Virus record (IMG/VR): IMGVR_UViG_3300046485_000109
Location: 1-56,445 of that record
From: a virus
Direction: 5' to 3' (one strand)
DNA: 56,445 nt
Program-made: the position numbers and the translations under genes
In this document: piece by piece, positions 32,114 through 39,746 of the stretch
Layout: the number at the start of each line of letters is the position of its first letter
Position numbering within the stretch: position 1 is the stretch's first letter
Notes under the pieces: model-generated
Databases searched by the model: none
Told to the model about the DNA's origin: nothing
What the model saw: only the letters and a program-made list of their open reading frames with translations

Positions 32114-32416
32114 TTACTTAATTTTTCTTACAACAGTATTGTTAGAAGTTTTAGCTAATCCATCTGAATTTGCTAATTTTCCGCAATCTTTTTTCTTGGT
32201 ATTGCAATTACTAGCATACCGTGCCAGTGCGGCTTTTTTACGATCTTGTGATGTAATCCAAGTCTTCTGAACATTTGGATTTTTATTCAAGAATTCGTTA
32301 ATTGATTCACCACGCTGTAACTGTGGCTCATTATCTTTATCTAAATTTTTAGCCTGTACCGAAGTAATGACAAAAAAATAAAGCATAAACATCATTAAAA
32401 ACTTCATGGTATTCAC
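32114..32416 (-). CDS. Small secreted protein upstream of the multicopper oxidase
   Basis: 100 residues with a signal peptide (FLMMFMLYFFVITSVQA) and a polar basic mature part with two cysteines (NCNTKKKDCGK). Its TAA overlaps the longest-frame start of the oxidase gene, so the two are in one operon. RBS GAGGTGA precedes ATG 32416. It may be an accessory factor of the oxidase; no family recognised. Confidence 0.65.
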   Translation of the reverse strand: MNTMKFLMMFMLYFFVITSVQAKNLDKDNEPQLQRGESINEFLNKNPNVQKTWITSQDRKKAALARYASNCNTKKKDCGKLANSDGLAKTSNNTVVRKIK

Positions 32417-32529
32417 CTCTTTTTTATTAAAAACATTTAACGTATAAACTGTATTTTTGATCTTTTTATAATTTCCCCCGAGATTATTAAAATTAGATTA
32501 AAATTAGATTAAAGGGCTATATATCCATT

Positions 32530-33513
32530 TTAAATAGCCAGTTCTAATGCTTTAGACATTGCTGTATCTTTTAGTTTGTTTTGGAATCCATAAAGTGCGT
32601 CCCAAAATTGGTGTGATGGATTTCTTCTGCCAGTACCATGGGTAAAGTTTTCTGTAACTGCATTTACTGCATTCCACAAAGTATCTTTGCCAAATTGGTT
32701 ACCAGCCCCGTGATTATAAAAAGCCATCAAATTATCAACTTTGCGTTCTTGTGCTTTTGTAAAGTCTTTATCGAAATCTTCTACTAGAAGTTCTTTAAAG
32801 AAGTCATAAGCTTGTGATTGACTGATTTTAGTATTAGCCAATTTGCGGGTATTAGCAATAAAGCTTGCCCAACTTTCATCGATCAAACCCATATCAACTT
32901 TAACTTGATCGGCATCCCATTCAGCCCGATGAGAAACTTTAACAACCCCTTTAGATGCAGAATTTAATGCAATAGTCAAGGTGTTATTACAAACTACTCG
33001 AGTGGAAACAAATTTAGCAGTAGTGTTTAAACTACCATCAACTGCAGTTGTCAATAATAAATGTCCAGAAACTTTATCACCTTGAACTACTTCAAAGTCT
33101 TTACCAAGTTCGGCAAGAGCCCAGAAACGACGGCCATCAAATAATGAACCGGCAGTCGACAGTTTCATATTATTTTTTTCTACAAGATCACGGAAGAATT
33201 CGACAATTTCTTTTGGTTGTACAACCTTGAAATCTTTTGAAACGACTGACAATGGACTTTGATTGTCAGAACGATAGAGGACTTTACGATCTTTGAATAC
33301 TTTCAAATCTGGTAAAAAGAGAGGAGCTTCACCTGGAACGCTAAATGTAACATCAGCATCTTTAACTTCCCAGTTCAAACCGGCAGCTTCGATCCACTGT
33401 TCGATAGTGGATCCTTCTTGTATTTCTTGACCTAATCCGTGCCAAATTGCTTTTCTATCACCAGTAAAAGCAATATTTGCACGACCATTCGCCATATCTA
33501 ACTCATGTGCCAT
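32530..33513 (-). CDS. DUF932 phage/plasmid-like protein
   Basis: 327 residues. Pattern of the DUF932 (TIGR03299) family: start MAHELD, AIWHGLGQ, the FKVVQPKEIVEFFRDLVE segment, VSTRVVCNNTLTIAL and a C-terminal AVNAVTENFTHGTGRR. The family is widespread in phages and plasmids; its biochemical role is unknown to me. Complete, single gene with its own leader. Confidence 0.88.
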   Translation of the reverse strand: MAHELDMANGRANIAFTGDRKAIWHGLGQEIQEGSTIEQWIEAAGLNWEVKDADVTFSVPGEAPLFLPDLKVFKDRKVLYRSDNQSPLSVVSKDFKVVQPKEIVEFFRDLVEKNNMKLSTAGSLFDGRRFWALAELGKDFEVVQGDKVSGHLLLTTAVDGSLNTTAKFVSTRVVCNNTLTIALNSASKGVVKVSHRAEWDADQVKVDMGLIDESWASFIANTRKLANTKISQSQAYDFFKELLVEDFDKDFTKAQERKVDNLMAFYNHGAGNQFGKDTLWNAVNAVTENFTHGTGRRNPSHQFWDALYGFQNKLKDTAMSKALELAI

Positions 33514-33612
33514 CGTAATTCTCCTCAGTTGTTTTAGAATATGTATATATTTTATCAGGTACTTATAAAAAAGTACATTTCTCTATAGAGAGAAAAATGT
33601 TAACTGGTTCTC

Positions 33613-33915
33613 TCAACTATGAGCGTCAACAATAAAATTAAAAAGTTGTTCAACGAATTCTTTTTTGTCTTCTGCAATATCTCCAAACAGAATAATGAAA
33701 CTGTTTTCTTTTCCATGTCTAAAAGCTAAGCACGATGGAAATACATCTTGTAGTTCTTTAAAAAAGTCAATATTTGGATCAGACATAAAAATGTCTTCCA
33801 TGTGAAGCCAAACTTTTACAAGTGTAAATCCGTTATGTTCAAACTCTTTAGAATATACAACTCTTATATGATGAACTTCTTCAAAAAATTGCTTAACTTG
33901 CTTTTTCATCGTCAT
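33613..33915 (-). CDS. Hypothetical protein
   Basis: 100 residues (start may be the third codon, MKKQVKQ), ferredoxin-like beta-alpha pattern (FTLVKVWLHMEDI, FIILFGDI). Not recognised. Confidence 0.6.
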   Translation of the reverse strand: MTMKKQVKQFFEEVHHIRVVYSKEFEHNGFTLVKVWLHMEDIFMSDPNIDFFKELQDVFPSCLAFRHGKENSFIILFGDIAEDKKEFVEQLFNFIVDAHS

Positions 33916-33923
33916 CTCCTACA

Positions 33924-34181
33924 CTAGAAAAAACGTTTAGCAAAATGAATAGCCATCATATCAGCCCAACCTGCAGCTTGTTCAACATTAGTAACATTAT
34001 CACAAGTTGAAAGTGCTACCGCATGTTTGGACCATTCCTCACGAAACAATTTCCTATCTTCTTGAGATAAGATTGAATCAACTTTTGACACTATTTGACT
34101 AACCTGAGTCATAGTTGTTGTATTTGGATCGAAGTTGACCAATTCTTCAAAGCGGGCTTTTCTATCTGTTGAAATTGACAT
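33924..34181 (-). CDS. Conserved small phage protein, Trp/Ala motif
   Basis: 85 residues ending EEWSKHAVALSTCDN...AAGWADMMAIHFAKRF, a pattern (W..A....C....WAD...F.KRF) I associate with small proteins of T4-like phages. The 40703 product shares it. RBS GAGG. Confidence 0.6.
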   Translation of the reverse strand: MSISTDRKARFEELVNFDPNTTTMTQVSQIVSKVDSILSQEDRKLFREEWSKHAVALSTCDNVTNVEQAAGWADMMAIHFAKRFF

Positions 34182-34216
34182 TGTATTTTCCTCAGTTGTT
34201 TTTAAAGTATAAGCAA

Positions 34217-34265
34217 ATTATATACTTTTTTTGCATCTGTACATGGTTATTAGTGTGAACTAGTT
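34217..34265 (-). promoter_or_regulatory. Early-type promoter with conserved upstream block
   Basis: ATGTACA and TATAAT (34217-34222), with AACTAGTTCACACTAATA upstream, matching the modules at 4828 and 14149. Confidence 0.6.
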
Positions 34266-34273
34266 ATCAGTTT

Positions 34274-34549
34274 TTAGTCATTTTCTACAACTGAATGTGG
34301 AATCCTTTCAAGCAATTTTGAAACCATTGTCATTGAATCAAAATACAGTTTTACTGTAGGTTGTGTAAGATTTTTAATTTCAACTATAGTCGCATAAAGG
34401 CCTGAATGAGGACCTCTACCTACTGTAGTAATACAGGTACTGATTTCTAGTGTATCACCAATCTGTAAAGTTTTTACTAATTCTTCTTTTGATGCACTAG
34501 TAGTTTTACCAGTTACAATAATATGAGCTTTTAATTTTATTTTCGACAT
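34274..34549 (-). CDS. Hypothetical small beta protein
   Basis: 91 residues, beta-rich (GDTLEISTCITTVG, GLYATIVEIKNL), probably a barrel. Coupled to the upstream gene by overlap at 34549. Not recognised. Confidence 0.55.
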   Translation of the reverse strand: MSKIKLKAHIIVTGKTTSASKEELVKTLQIGDTLEISTCITTVGRGPHSGLYATIVEIKNLTQPTVKLYFDSMTMVSKLLERIPHSVVEND

Positions 34550-34839
34550 TATTCATCAGCAAAGTTAATTTCTTGGTATTCACCATTTTCATCTTTAATA
34601 TATCTAGGTTCACTTAAATCTCGAATTAACCAGCCAACCGAACCACCAATACCAAAGCCAAGTGCCCAAACACCACTAACTGGGCCAGCTATGCGAGAGA
34701 TTAAAAAACAAAAGATAATATAACCGAAAGCACAAATCATTACTTGAGCACCTGTATTAGTTCTTGCCCATACATGTTTCAGTGAAGGTTCTTTCCAGAA
34801 TGGCTTAGGATTTCTTTGTTCTAGTGTTGATGGTTTCAT
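34549..34839 (-). CDS. Two-helix membrane protein, related to 35387
   Basis: Start ATG 34839 has AAGGAG upstream. About 96 residues with membrane helices at roughly 33-51 and 55-77 and FGIGGSVGWLIRDL, which parallels GIGTGWCLRSL in the 35387 product, so they are paralogues. Function unknown. Confidence 0.6.
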   Translation of the reverse strand: MKPSTLEQRNPKPFWKEPSLKHVWARTNTGAQVMICAFGYIIFCFLISRIAGPVSGVWALGFGIGGSVGWLIRDLSEPRYIKDENGEYQEINFADE

Positions 34840-34840
34840 C

Positions 34841-35120
34841 TTATGCTCCTTTAAATCCAAGACTTATTAGGTAATCGTGGTCAACAAATTCTTGTCCAAT
34901 AACTTCTAAGAAAGTAGTCCAAGCCTCCACTTCTAAAATAAAGTCCTTTTCTAAACCGAAATCATCATCGCCCCCATGCACAAACACGATACATTCCAAG
35001 ATACTCAGTAGATTCTTCTAATTCAAAAAAGGAAACGTGAACTAAAAATGTGTTAGAATTAAGTTCATATGAAGGATACCAACTATCACGTGTGGGTTTA
35101 TACACTTCTACGGGTTTCAT
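34841..35120 (-). pseudogene. Small protein gene broken at a G run
   Basis: ATG 35120 opens MKPVEVYKPTRDSWYPSYEL and stops early after CAWGR; another frame continues DDDFGLEKDFILEVEAW...HDYLISLGF to a TAA at 34841. The frames meet in a run of five Gs; one G fewer or two more would join them. Product unknown. Confidence 0.5.
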
Positions 35121-35121
35121 C

Positions 35122-35385
35122 TTATTTTTCCTCAATTTCTATTAAATCAAACCAGTAATTTTTTGAAGAACTTCCATCAGGTTCCCATGCATAATGATGA
35201 TCTTCTGAACTAAAATGGTTTAATATGGTCTATGTTTCATTTCTAGGTATGAAAATGACATGGACAAAAACACCATTTCGCATTTTAACTTTAACAGGTT
35301 TATCAGTGTGCAAAAAACGTTTTTGAATTTCAAGAGTAAAATCATTAAAATGATCTTTTGGTGATAATAGTTTTGTATTTTTCAT
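35122..35385 (-). pseudogene. Small protein gene with an internal in-frame TAG
   Basis: ATG 35385 opens MKNTKLLSPKDHFNDF; codon 52 is TAG (35230-35232). The same frame goes on TILNHFSSEDHHYAWEPDG...YWFDLIEIEEK to a TAA, 87 residues in all. Nonsense mutation, readthrough and sequence error are all possible. Confidence 0.5.
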
Positions 35386-35386
35386 C

Positions 35387-35647
35387 TTATTCGCTCGTAT
35401 CTAATGTAGTTTCAAATTCTAATAAATCTAAATCAAAATCGTTGTCAAATTCTCCTACTTGATATTCTTCGATTTCTTCAGTTTCATAGGCCAAAGATCT
35501 AAGACACCATCCAGTTCCAATACCTAATAAAGCAACTCCAGCAACGTAGCCTATCATTAAGGTTATTGAAGCACAAAGAGACAAATATAATGAAACAACA
35601 ATAAAAGTTTGTATACCCTTTTTTGTTCGTGTACGTAAAGATTTCAT
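35387..35647 (-). CDS. Two-helix membrane protein with acidic tail
   Basis: Start ATG 35647 chosen for its upstream GGA. Membrane helices at about 14-31 and 33-45, then GIGTGWCLRSLAYETEEIEE and a very acidic C-terminus. Paralogue of 34549. Confidence 0.55.
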   Translation of the reverse strand: MKSLRTRTKKGIQTFIVVSLYLSLCASITLMIGYVAGVALLGIGTGWCLRSLAYETEEIEEYQVGEFDNDFDLDLLEFETTLDTSE

Positions 35648-35739
35648 TTTTAAATTCCAGTTCATTAATTTATGGGTAAAATTATAAACTGATTTTTAGA
35701 AAAGTTCAATGTTTTTCTGTAAATTAGTTATCAAATTTG

Positions 35740-36534
35740 TTACAAAGATTTGTAAACTTTTTTAACACTATCCAAATGTGATTGATCCATTACTTTGCCA
35801 AAAGTATTGACAGCCAAGAAGGCAGCATATTTTTCTTTTTGAGTTGAATTTTCTGAAAGAACACCCATTGAAATACCATAAGTTCTAAAATGATTACTAT
35901 CTCGGAAAGATAGTTGAGAATAGTAAACACCTTTATAGTGGAACCGGTCTTCATAAAATTCAACCAATGCAGTCAACCGTTGTTTACCATCAATGACTTC
36001 ATACATTTTTCCATAATCTTCGTATGGACGTTTTGCGAATACAAACAAACCAATAGTAATATTGTTGAAGATGGAATCAATCAATTTTTCTTTATCTTCT
36101 TGAGACCAAACATATTCACGTTGGTACTCAGGAGAGAAATCAACACCAGCATAATCAGAAAAAACTATTGATAATAAACCATCAATTTCACGGTTTGATT
36201 GATTCATGCGATATGCAATCGGCACCGTAAAAGAAGTATCGGTTTGTGCATTTAATTTATCAAGTTGATGCCAACAAACAATTTGTTCTTCAGAATATTC
36301 AGTTGGTTTCCCATAAACTTCTTTTGTTCCAAAACAATGAATTTTGTAAGAAACATCTTCATAGACTTCTAAAATTTCAGTTTTGTCATGATTACCATAA
36401 CGAACTCTTTCACCAACTTCAAAAGTGCGAGTAGGTTTGAAACCATCACGAACTCTCCAATCGACATTAGTCACTGGGTTGAATTCTAATGGTGGTTTTA
36501 CAAATTCTTTTTGTTTTGTTTTTTTAGTAGCCAT
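35740..36534 (-). CDS. DUF262 (GmrSD N-terminal / ParB-like) protein
   Basis: 264 residues. The second half has the DUF262 core: YQREYVWSQEDKEKLIDSI, GLFVFAK, YEVIDGKQRLTALVEFY. In GmrSD-type restriction systems this domain hydrolyses nucleotides and works with a DUF1524 nuclease domain. No HNH or DUF1524 region follows and no partner gene is adjacent; the N-terminal 100 residues are a beta-rich extra domain. Stand-alone phage copies could act in DNA modification control or interfere with host defence; this is inference. Confidence 0.8.
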   Translation of the reverse strand: MATKKTKQKEFVKPPLEFNPVTNVDWRVRDGFKPTRTFEVGERVRYGNHDKTEILEVYEDVSYKIHCFGTKEVYGKPTEYSEEQIVCWHQLDKLNAQTDTSFTVPIAYRMNQSNREIDGLLSIVFSDYAGVDFSPEYQREYVWSQEDKEKLIDSIFNNITIGLFVFAKRPYEDYGKMYEVIDGKQRLTALVEFYEDRFHYKGVYYSQLSFRDSNHFRTYGISMGVLSENSTQKEKYAAFLAVNTFGKVMDQSHLDSVKKVYKSL

Positions 36535-36595
36535 GATTATGTCTCTAATTCATTAATTTATGAACAGATTATAAACTATTTTTCAAACTTGTACA

Positions 36596-37474
36596 CTACT
36601 GATTTGAGAACAAGTTATCAATTTTAGAAATTCTTTCTTTCTTAAGAAAATCACCAATCGCTCTACCTTTCAAATGAACAATAAACTCTGACAACTCTTT
36701 GACAGTTACTGTGCTATAAGCATTCATCATATCAGTAGCTCTATCTGGGTTTTTCATATTGTCTTGATTTACAGTAGTCCACAGGTAAAAAACTGTCCAG
36801 AATCTCAGTGAATCATGTGATACTCTAAACTCATCAAATAATTCAACTGTTGATTTACTATCGACATCATACAGTTCTTCAAACCTTTTATAATCCAATG
36901 CCAAATCTCTTACACTATTCGGAAACTTCATTTTTTCACAAACAGAAACAATCACATCTCTTTCAAACATCGTAAAAATATAAGCCAACCGTTCAGTAAC
37001 TGTTTTCAACTTAGGAACAAAGGTTACAATTTTAATATAACTTGGCGAATCTAAAAATTTATCTAGTTCAGGAAAGATAACATTTAGTGCATCCGTAATA
37101 ACTAGTACACCCAAAAAAATGATTGGGTCTTTTTCACTAAAAGCTTTTTCAAATTCAGCAACAATCCGTTCTTTTGACAAATGTTCGAGTTCTCCATTTT
37201 GAACAATTTCTTTCATTAACTCCATCGTTCTTTTATCAATTTTAAAGTCTGGATATCTAGCAGCAAACCGAGCAACTCGCAATACTCTCAATGGATCTTC
37301 GGCAAAAGCAGGTGATACATGTCTCAAGATTTTATCTTCCAAATCTTGACGACCATTAAATGGATCAATAATAATTCCAGTATTTTCATCCAGAGCCATG
37401 GAATTTATAGTAAGGTCTCGTCTTGAACTATCTGAGATTAGGTCTACAAAATCTTTTACTGTTATCATATTCAT
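36596..37474 (-). CDS. cca: CCA-adding enzyme, C-terminal fragment of a split gene
   Basis: 292 residues from ATG 37474, which has GAGGAG at ideal spacing and a TGTGATATAAT box upstream. It carries SSRRDLTINSMA, IIDPFNGRQDLEDKILRHVSPAFAEDPLRVLRVARF (in parts, the nucleotide-binding and template region of class II tRNA nucleotidyltransferases) and a helical tail for tRNA binding. It lacks the catalytic GG and DxD motifs, which are in the 38494-38832 fragment. The upstream interruption carries an HNH endonuclease. The two polypeptides may assemble into an active enzyme that matures the phage tRNAs lacking CCA. Confidence 0.85.
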   Translation of the reverse strand: MNMITVKDFVDLISDSSRRDLTINSMALDENTGIIIDPFNGRQDLEDKILRHVSPAFAEDPLRVLRVARFAARYPDFKIDKRTMELMKEIVQNGELEHLSKERIVAEFEKAFSEKDPIIFLGVLVITDALNVIFPELDKFLDSPSYIKIVTFVPKLKTVTERLAYIFTMFERDVIVSVCEKMKFPNSVRDLALDYKRFEELYDVDSKSTVELFDEFRVSHDSLRFWTVFYLWTTVNQDNMKNPDRATDMMNAYSTVTVKELSEFIVHLKGRAIGDFLKKERISKIDNLFSNQ

Positions 37475-37495
37475 TGTCAAATCTCCTCACTTTAG

Positions 37496-37503
37496 TATAA
37501 ATA
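37496..37503 (+). promoter_or_regulatory. T4-like late promoter box for the endonuclease
   Basis: Exact TATAAATA on the plus strand, 30 bases before ATG 37533. The opposite strand of the same stretch carries a TGTGATATAAT box (37505-37514) serving the downstream cca fragment. Confidence 0.6.
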
Positions 37504-37532
37504 AATTATATCACACTTCTTTAGGAAAGTAT

Positions 37533-38525
37533 ATGAAAGATAAAATTTTAGAAGAATTTTCGGTTTTAGATTGTATCATTAGCCATAAAAAATTAGAAGA
37601 ATATGTGGATTTTTGTTTGTCTAATACAATATCAAATAAAAATAACTCATCATCACATCATATTTTGCCAGTTGCAAAAACATTGCCTTTTAAGAAATTT
37701 GAAAATTTGAAAGATTATCCATGGAATAAGGCTGAACTTTCATATTATAATCATTATTATGCTCATTTCTTATTAGCTCAAGCGATAAACCATTTATCAG
37801 TAATTACTGCTTTTTGTGGAATGCATAAAAAAGATATAATTTTAGAAAGACTTTCCGAAAATGATTTAATTAATGAAAGCGAGTTTAATGATCTTTACAC
37901 AAACCGAAATGTTCTTATAAGCAAATGGCGTAAAGAAATTATTTCTATTGATGGGGTTGAAATGTCTCGAGCTAAATTCTATAACTTAAATAGAATTGTT
38001 CCTCAAAAAGAAAAAGACAAACACATCAAAAGAATGAAAGAAAATAATATAGTTCATTTACCTGGCGTTTTAGAGAAATTAAGAAAAACTAAATCCGAAA
38101 CTTTTATAAATGGTAAAAATTTAGATACTATTTCAGCTGAACTTGCCGCAGAAACTATGAAAAAAGAATTCTATTTAGAGTCTGGCGAATTAACTACTAG
38201 ATATAAAGAAAATGGAAGAAAAATTTCAAAAACTTTAAATACAGAATTTTTAGATAGTAATGGTAATATAACAACACTTGCTAAAGAAAAAGGAAAGATT
38301 ATCCAGAAAACCTTGATAGCTAAAGGAAAATTTTATTACCTAAAAAATGTCTTTGACTTTACTATTTGTGAACATTTGCCTGCAGTAGAAATTAGAAAAA
38401 TTTGTGCCAACCTTGAAAAGAAAACTAAAGAAAATTATTTAGGACAGGAATTGTCAGCACAAACTCTTCTTATAAAAAATGGAAAAGAACACTTTATCGG
38501 ATCTTATGTTGAAAGATGTCCATAA
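37533..38525 (+). CDS. HNH homing endonuclease inserted in cca
   Basis: 330 residues, opposite in strand to cca. Residues about 48-90 show [10 protein letters not shown], then NLKDYPWN...[15 protein letters not shown], the HNH pattern with the second and third histidines in a helix. The rest is basic and helical with repeated segments ([18 protein letters not shown]) that may contact DNA. Its stop overlaps the end of the cca N-terminal fragment by 32 bases. Imperfect 16-base direct repeats (37457-37472, 38529-38544) flank the insertion. Confidence 0.8.
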   Translation: MKDKILEEFSVLDCIISHKKLEEYVDFCLSNTISNKNNSSSHHILPVAKTLPFKKFENLKDYPWNKAELSYYNHYYAHFLLAQAINHLSVITAFCGMHKKDIILERLSENDLINESEFNDLYTNRNVLISKWRKEIISIDGVEMSRAKFYNLNRIVPQKEKDKHIKRMKENNIVHLPGVLEKLRKTKSETFINGKNLDTISAELAAETMKKEFYLESGELTTRYKENGRKISKTLNTEFLDSNGNITTLAKEKGKIIQKTLIAKGKFYYLKNVFDFTICEHLPAVEIRKICANLEKKTKENYLGQELSAQTLLIKNGKEHFIGSYVERCP

Positions 38526-38832
38526 GAATACTAATATCATATTCTGTATTAGGATCAAATCCAAATTTTTCAAATTTAGACAATAGAACAGGATCAAGAT
38601 TATCAAATTCTGTTTCAAAGCCATGGTAACCGGCCGCAACTTTACGTTCTTTACGAGCCAGTGCATATTCACAACCATCTTTCAAAAAGACTGGAAAATC
38701 AGCACCTACTTGAACATAACCTTGCTCAATCATTTCTTCTGGGGTTGCACCAACGACAACATAGTCTTTGTCTTTAGGTGTCAAACCCATCAGAGAATCT
38801 CTTACCCAACCACCTACAGCAAAAATTTTCAT
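38494..38832 (-). CDS. cca: CCA-adding enzyme, N-terminal catalytic fragment
   Basis: 112 residues. [16 protein letters not shown] and [10 protein letters not shown] hold the GG and D-x-D catalytic motifs of class II tRNA nucleotidyltransferases, and [20 protein letters not shown] matches the following strands of bacterial Cca closely. Homology ends after about residue 97 (TEYD), where the expected ...RRDLTIN continues in the other fragment 1 kb away; the last 13 residues come from inserted sequence. RBS AAGGAA precedes ATG 38832. Confidence 0.85.
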   Translation of the reverse strand: MKIFAVGGWVRDSLMGLTPKDKDYVVVGATPEEMIEQGYVQVGADFPVFLKDGCEYALARKERKVAAGYHGFETEFDNLDPVLLSKFEKFGFDPNTEYDISILMDIFQHKIR

Positions 38833-38834
38833 TG

Positions 38835-39038
38835 TTAAATTCCTTCAATAGCGTCAATACAACGCCAGCATTCTACATTGCTATTGTCTTCTTGAAAGGT
38901 AAATGCTGGATTGCCAGTCTGTGTATTGGCAATAACACCAGTGATAGTGTTAACTTCATTACCAGACTTGAAAGGTTTTTTTGATTTTTTAGCTACTTGT
39001 TTGCCAATGTAGCTATCATAATTTGATTTAGTTTTCAT
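38835..39038 (-). CDS. Small conserved phage protein
   Basis: 67 residues from ATG 39038 (GAGGAAT upstream). [19 protein letters not shown] then [18 protein letters not shown], a beta domain I have seen in phage genomes without function. Two bases from cca. Confidence 0.6.
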   Translation of the reverse strand: MKTKSNYDSYIGKQVAKKSKKPFKSGNEVNTITGVIANTQTGNPAFTFQEDNSNVECWRCIDAIEGI

Positions 39039-39048
39039 CTTAAATTCC

Positions 39049-39225
39049 TCAGCAAAGATTATCGGCGTTTTTTTTAGCTTCTTCAAGAGTATCGAAAGTA
39101 TCTAAATATTGATCTGATCCACCGTACATTGGTGTTTCTTCAACATCAAACTTTCCATCCCGTATGTAGATGTAACAATAGGCTCCATCACCCATATAAC
39201 GTTCATATACTTTTTCATCGTCCAT
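39049..39225 (-). CDS. 58-residue acidic protein
   Basis: ATG 39225 with GAGGATTTAGAG upstream. MDDEKVYERYMGDGAYCYIY, then an acidic beta/alpha segment ending in EEAKKNADNLC. Not recognised. Confidence 0.55.
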   Translation of the reverse strand: MDDEKVYERYMGDGAYCYIYIRDGKFDVEETPMYGGSDQYLDTFDTLEEAKKNADNLC

Positions 39226-39256
39226 CTCTAAATCCTCATATTTAACTTTAGAGTAT

Positions 39257-39302
39257 ACTATATCACACTTCTATAGTCTGTGTAAACTATTAGAAGTGTG
39301 AT
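39257..39302 (-). promoter_or_regulatory. Early-type promoter framed by a 12-bp inverted repeat
   Basis: GTTTACA (39281-39287) and TGTGATATAGT (-10 at 39257-39262). A perfect 12-bp inverted repeat (39262-39273 with 39291-39302) overlaps the -10 and lies just upstream of the -35, an operator-like arrangement. Confidence 0.55.
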
Positions 39303-39317
39303 TTAGATATCAGTTTT

Positions 39318-39590
39318 TTAGTTCCATTTGACAGGTTCACTAGTTACGTAACGTAAACCAATATTGATAACTGTTAGGACTTGTGCTTGCAATGCTTCAT
39401 CCATTACATATCCCCATTTAGATTGTATGAAAAAAGCAACGAATGCTAGTAAATTTATCCATACTGTTTTTGAACGAAGTATATGTTTTACATCTTGTGC
39501 ATCAATCTTGCCATCAGCAAGAATGCCCATATCATCTTGTTGTGCAGGAATTATAGGATCTTTTTGAGAAGTTTTTTCTAAGTTTGCCAT
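39318..39590 (-). CDS. Holin-like or holin-associated membrane protein
   Basis: 90 residues from ATG 39590 (GGAG upstream). The C-terminal half, SKTVWINLLAFVAFFIQ then QVLTVINIGLRYVTSEPVKW, has the two-helix pattern of small phage membrane proteins often found with lysis genes (KT.W.N..A......INL.LR..T.EP..W). No endolysin is next to it. Confidence 0.6.
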   Translation of the reverse strand: MANLEKTSQKDPIIPAQQDDMGILADGKIDAQDVKHILRSKTVWINLLAFVAFFIQSKWGYVMDEALQAQVLTVINIGLRYVTSEPVKWN

Positions 39591-39652
39591 GGTATTTTGC
39601 TCCAATTATGTAATATCTTTTAAAAAGGTATTTATCATAATTGGAGCAAATT

Positions 39653-39728
39653 TGGTGCCCCGCCTGCGACTTGAACGCAGCCTTCTCCCTTATGAGGGGA
39701 GTACTCTCGCCCGGTGAGTTATCATGGC
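39653..39728 (-). tRNA. tRNA with CAT anticodon (Met or Ile2)
   Basis: Anticodon stem CTCCC/GGGAG around CTCATAA, D arm ACTC...GAGT, T arm CTGCG-TTCAAGT-CGCAG, discriminator A and encoded CCA. The acceptor GCCATGA/GCGGGGC has two A-G mismatches and a G-T, so it is weak. CAT could read Met, or Ile if C34 is modified to lysidine. Confidence 0.78.
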
Positions 39729-39746
39729 TTTAAATCGGTAAAGCTT

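Noticed and set aside
35230-35232. Genome-wide TAG reassignment
   Set aside because: Only one internal TAG was found and other genes (for example at 18187 and 4243) appear to use TAG as a normal stop.
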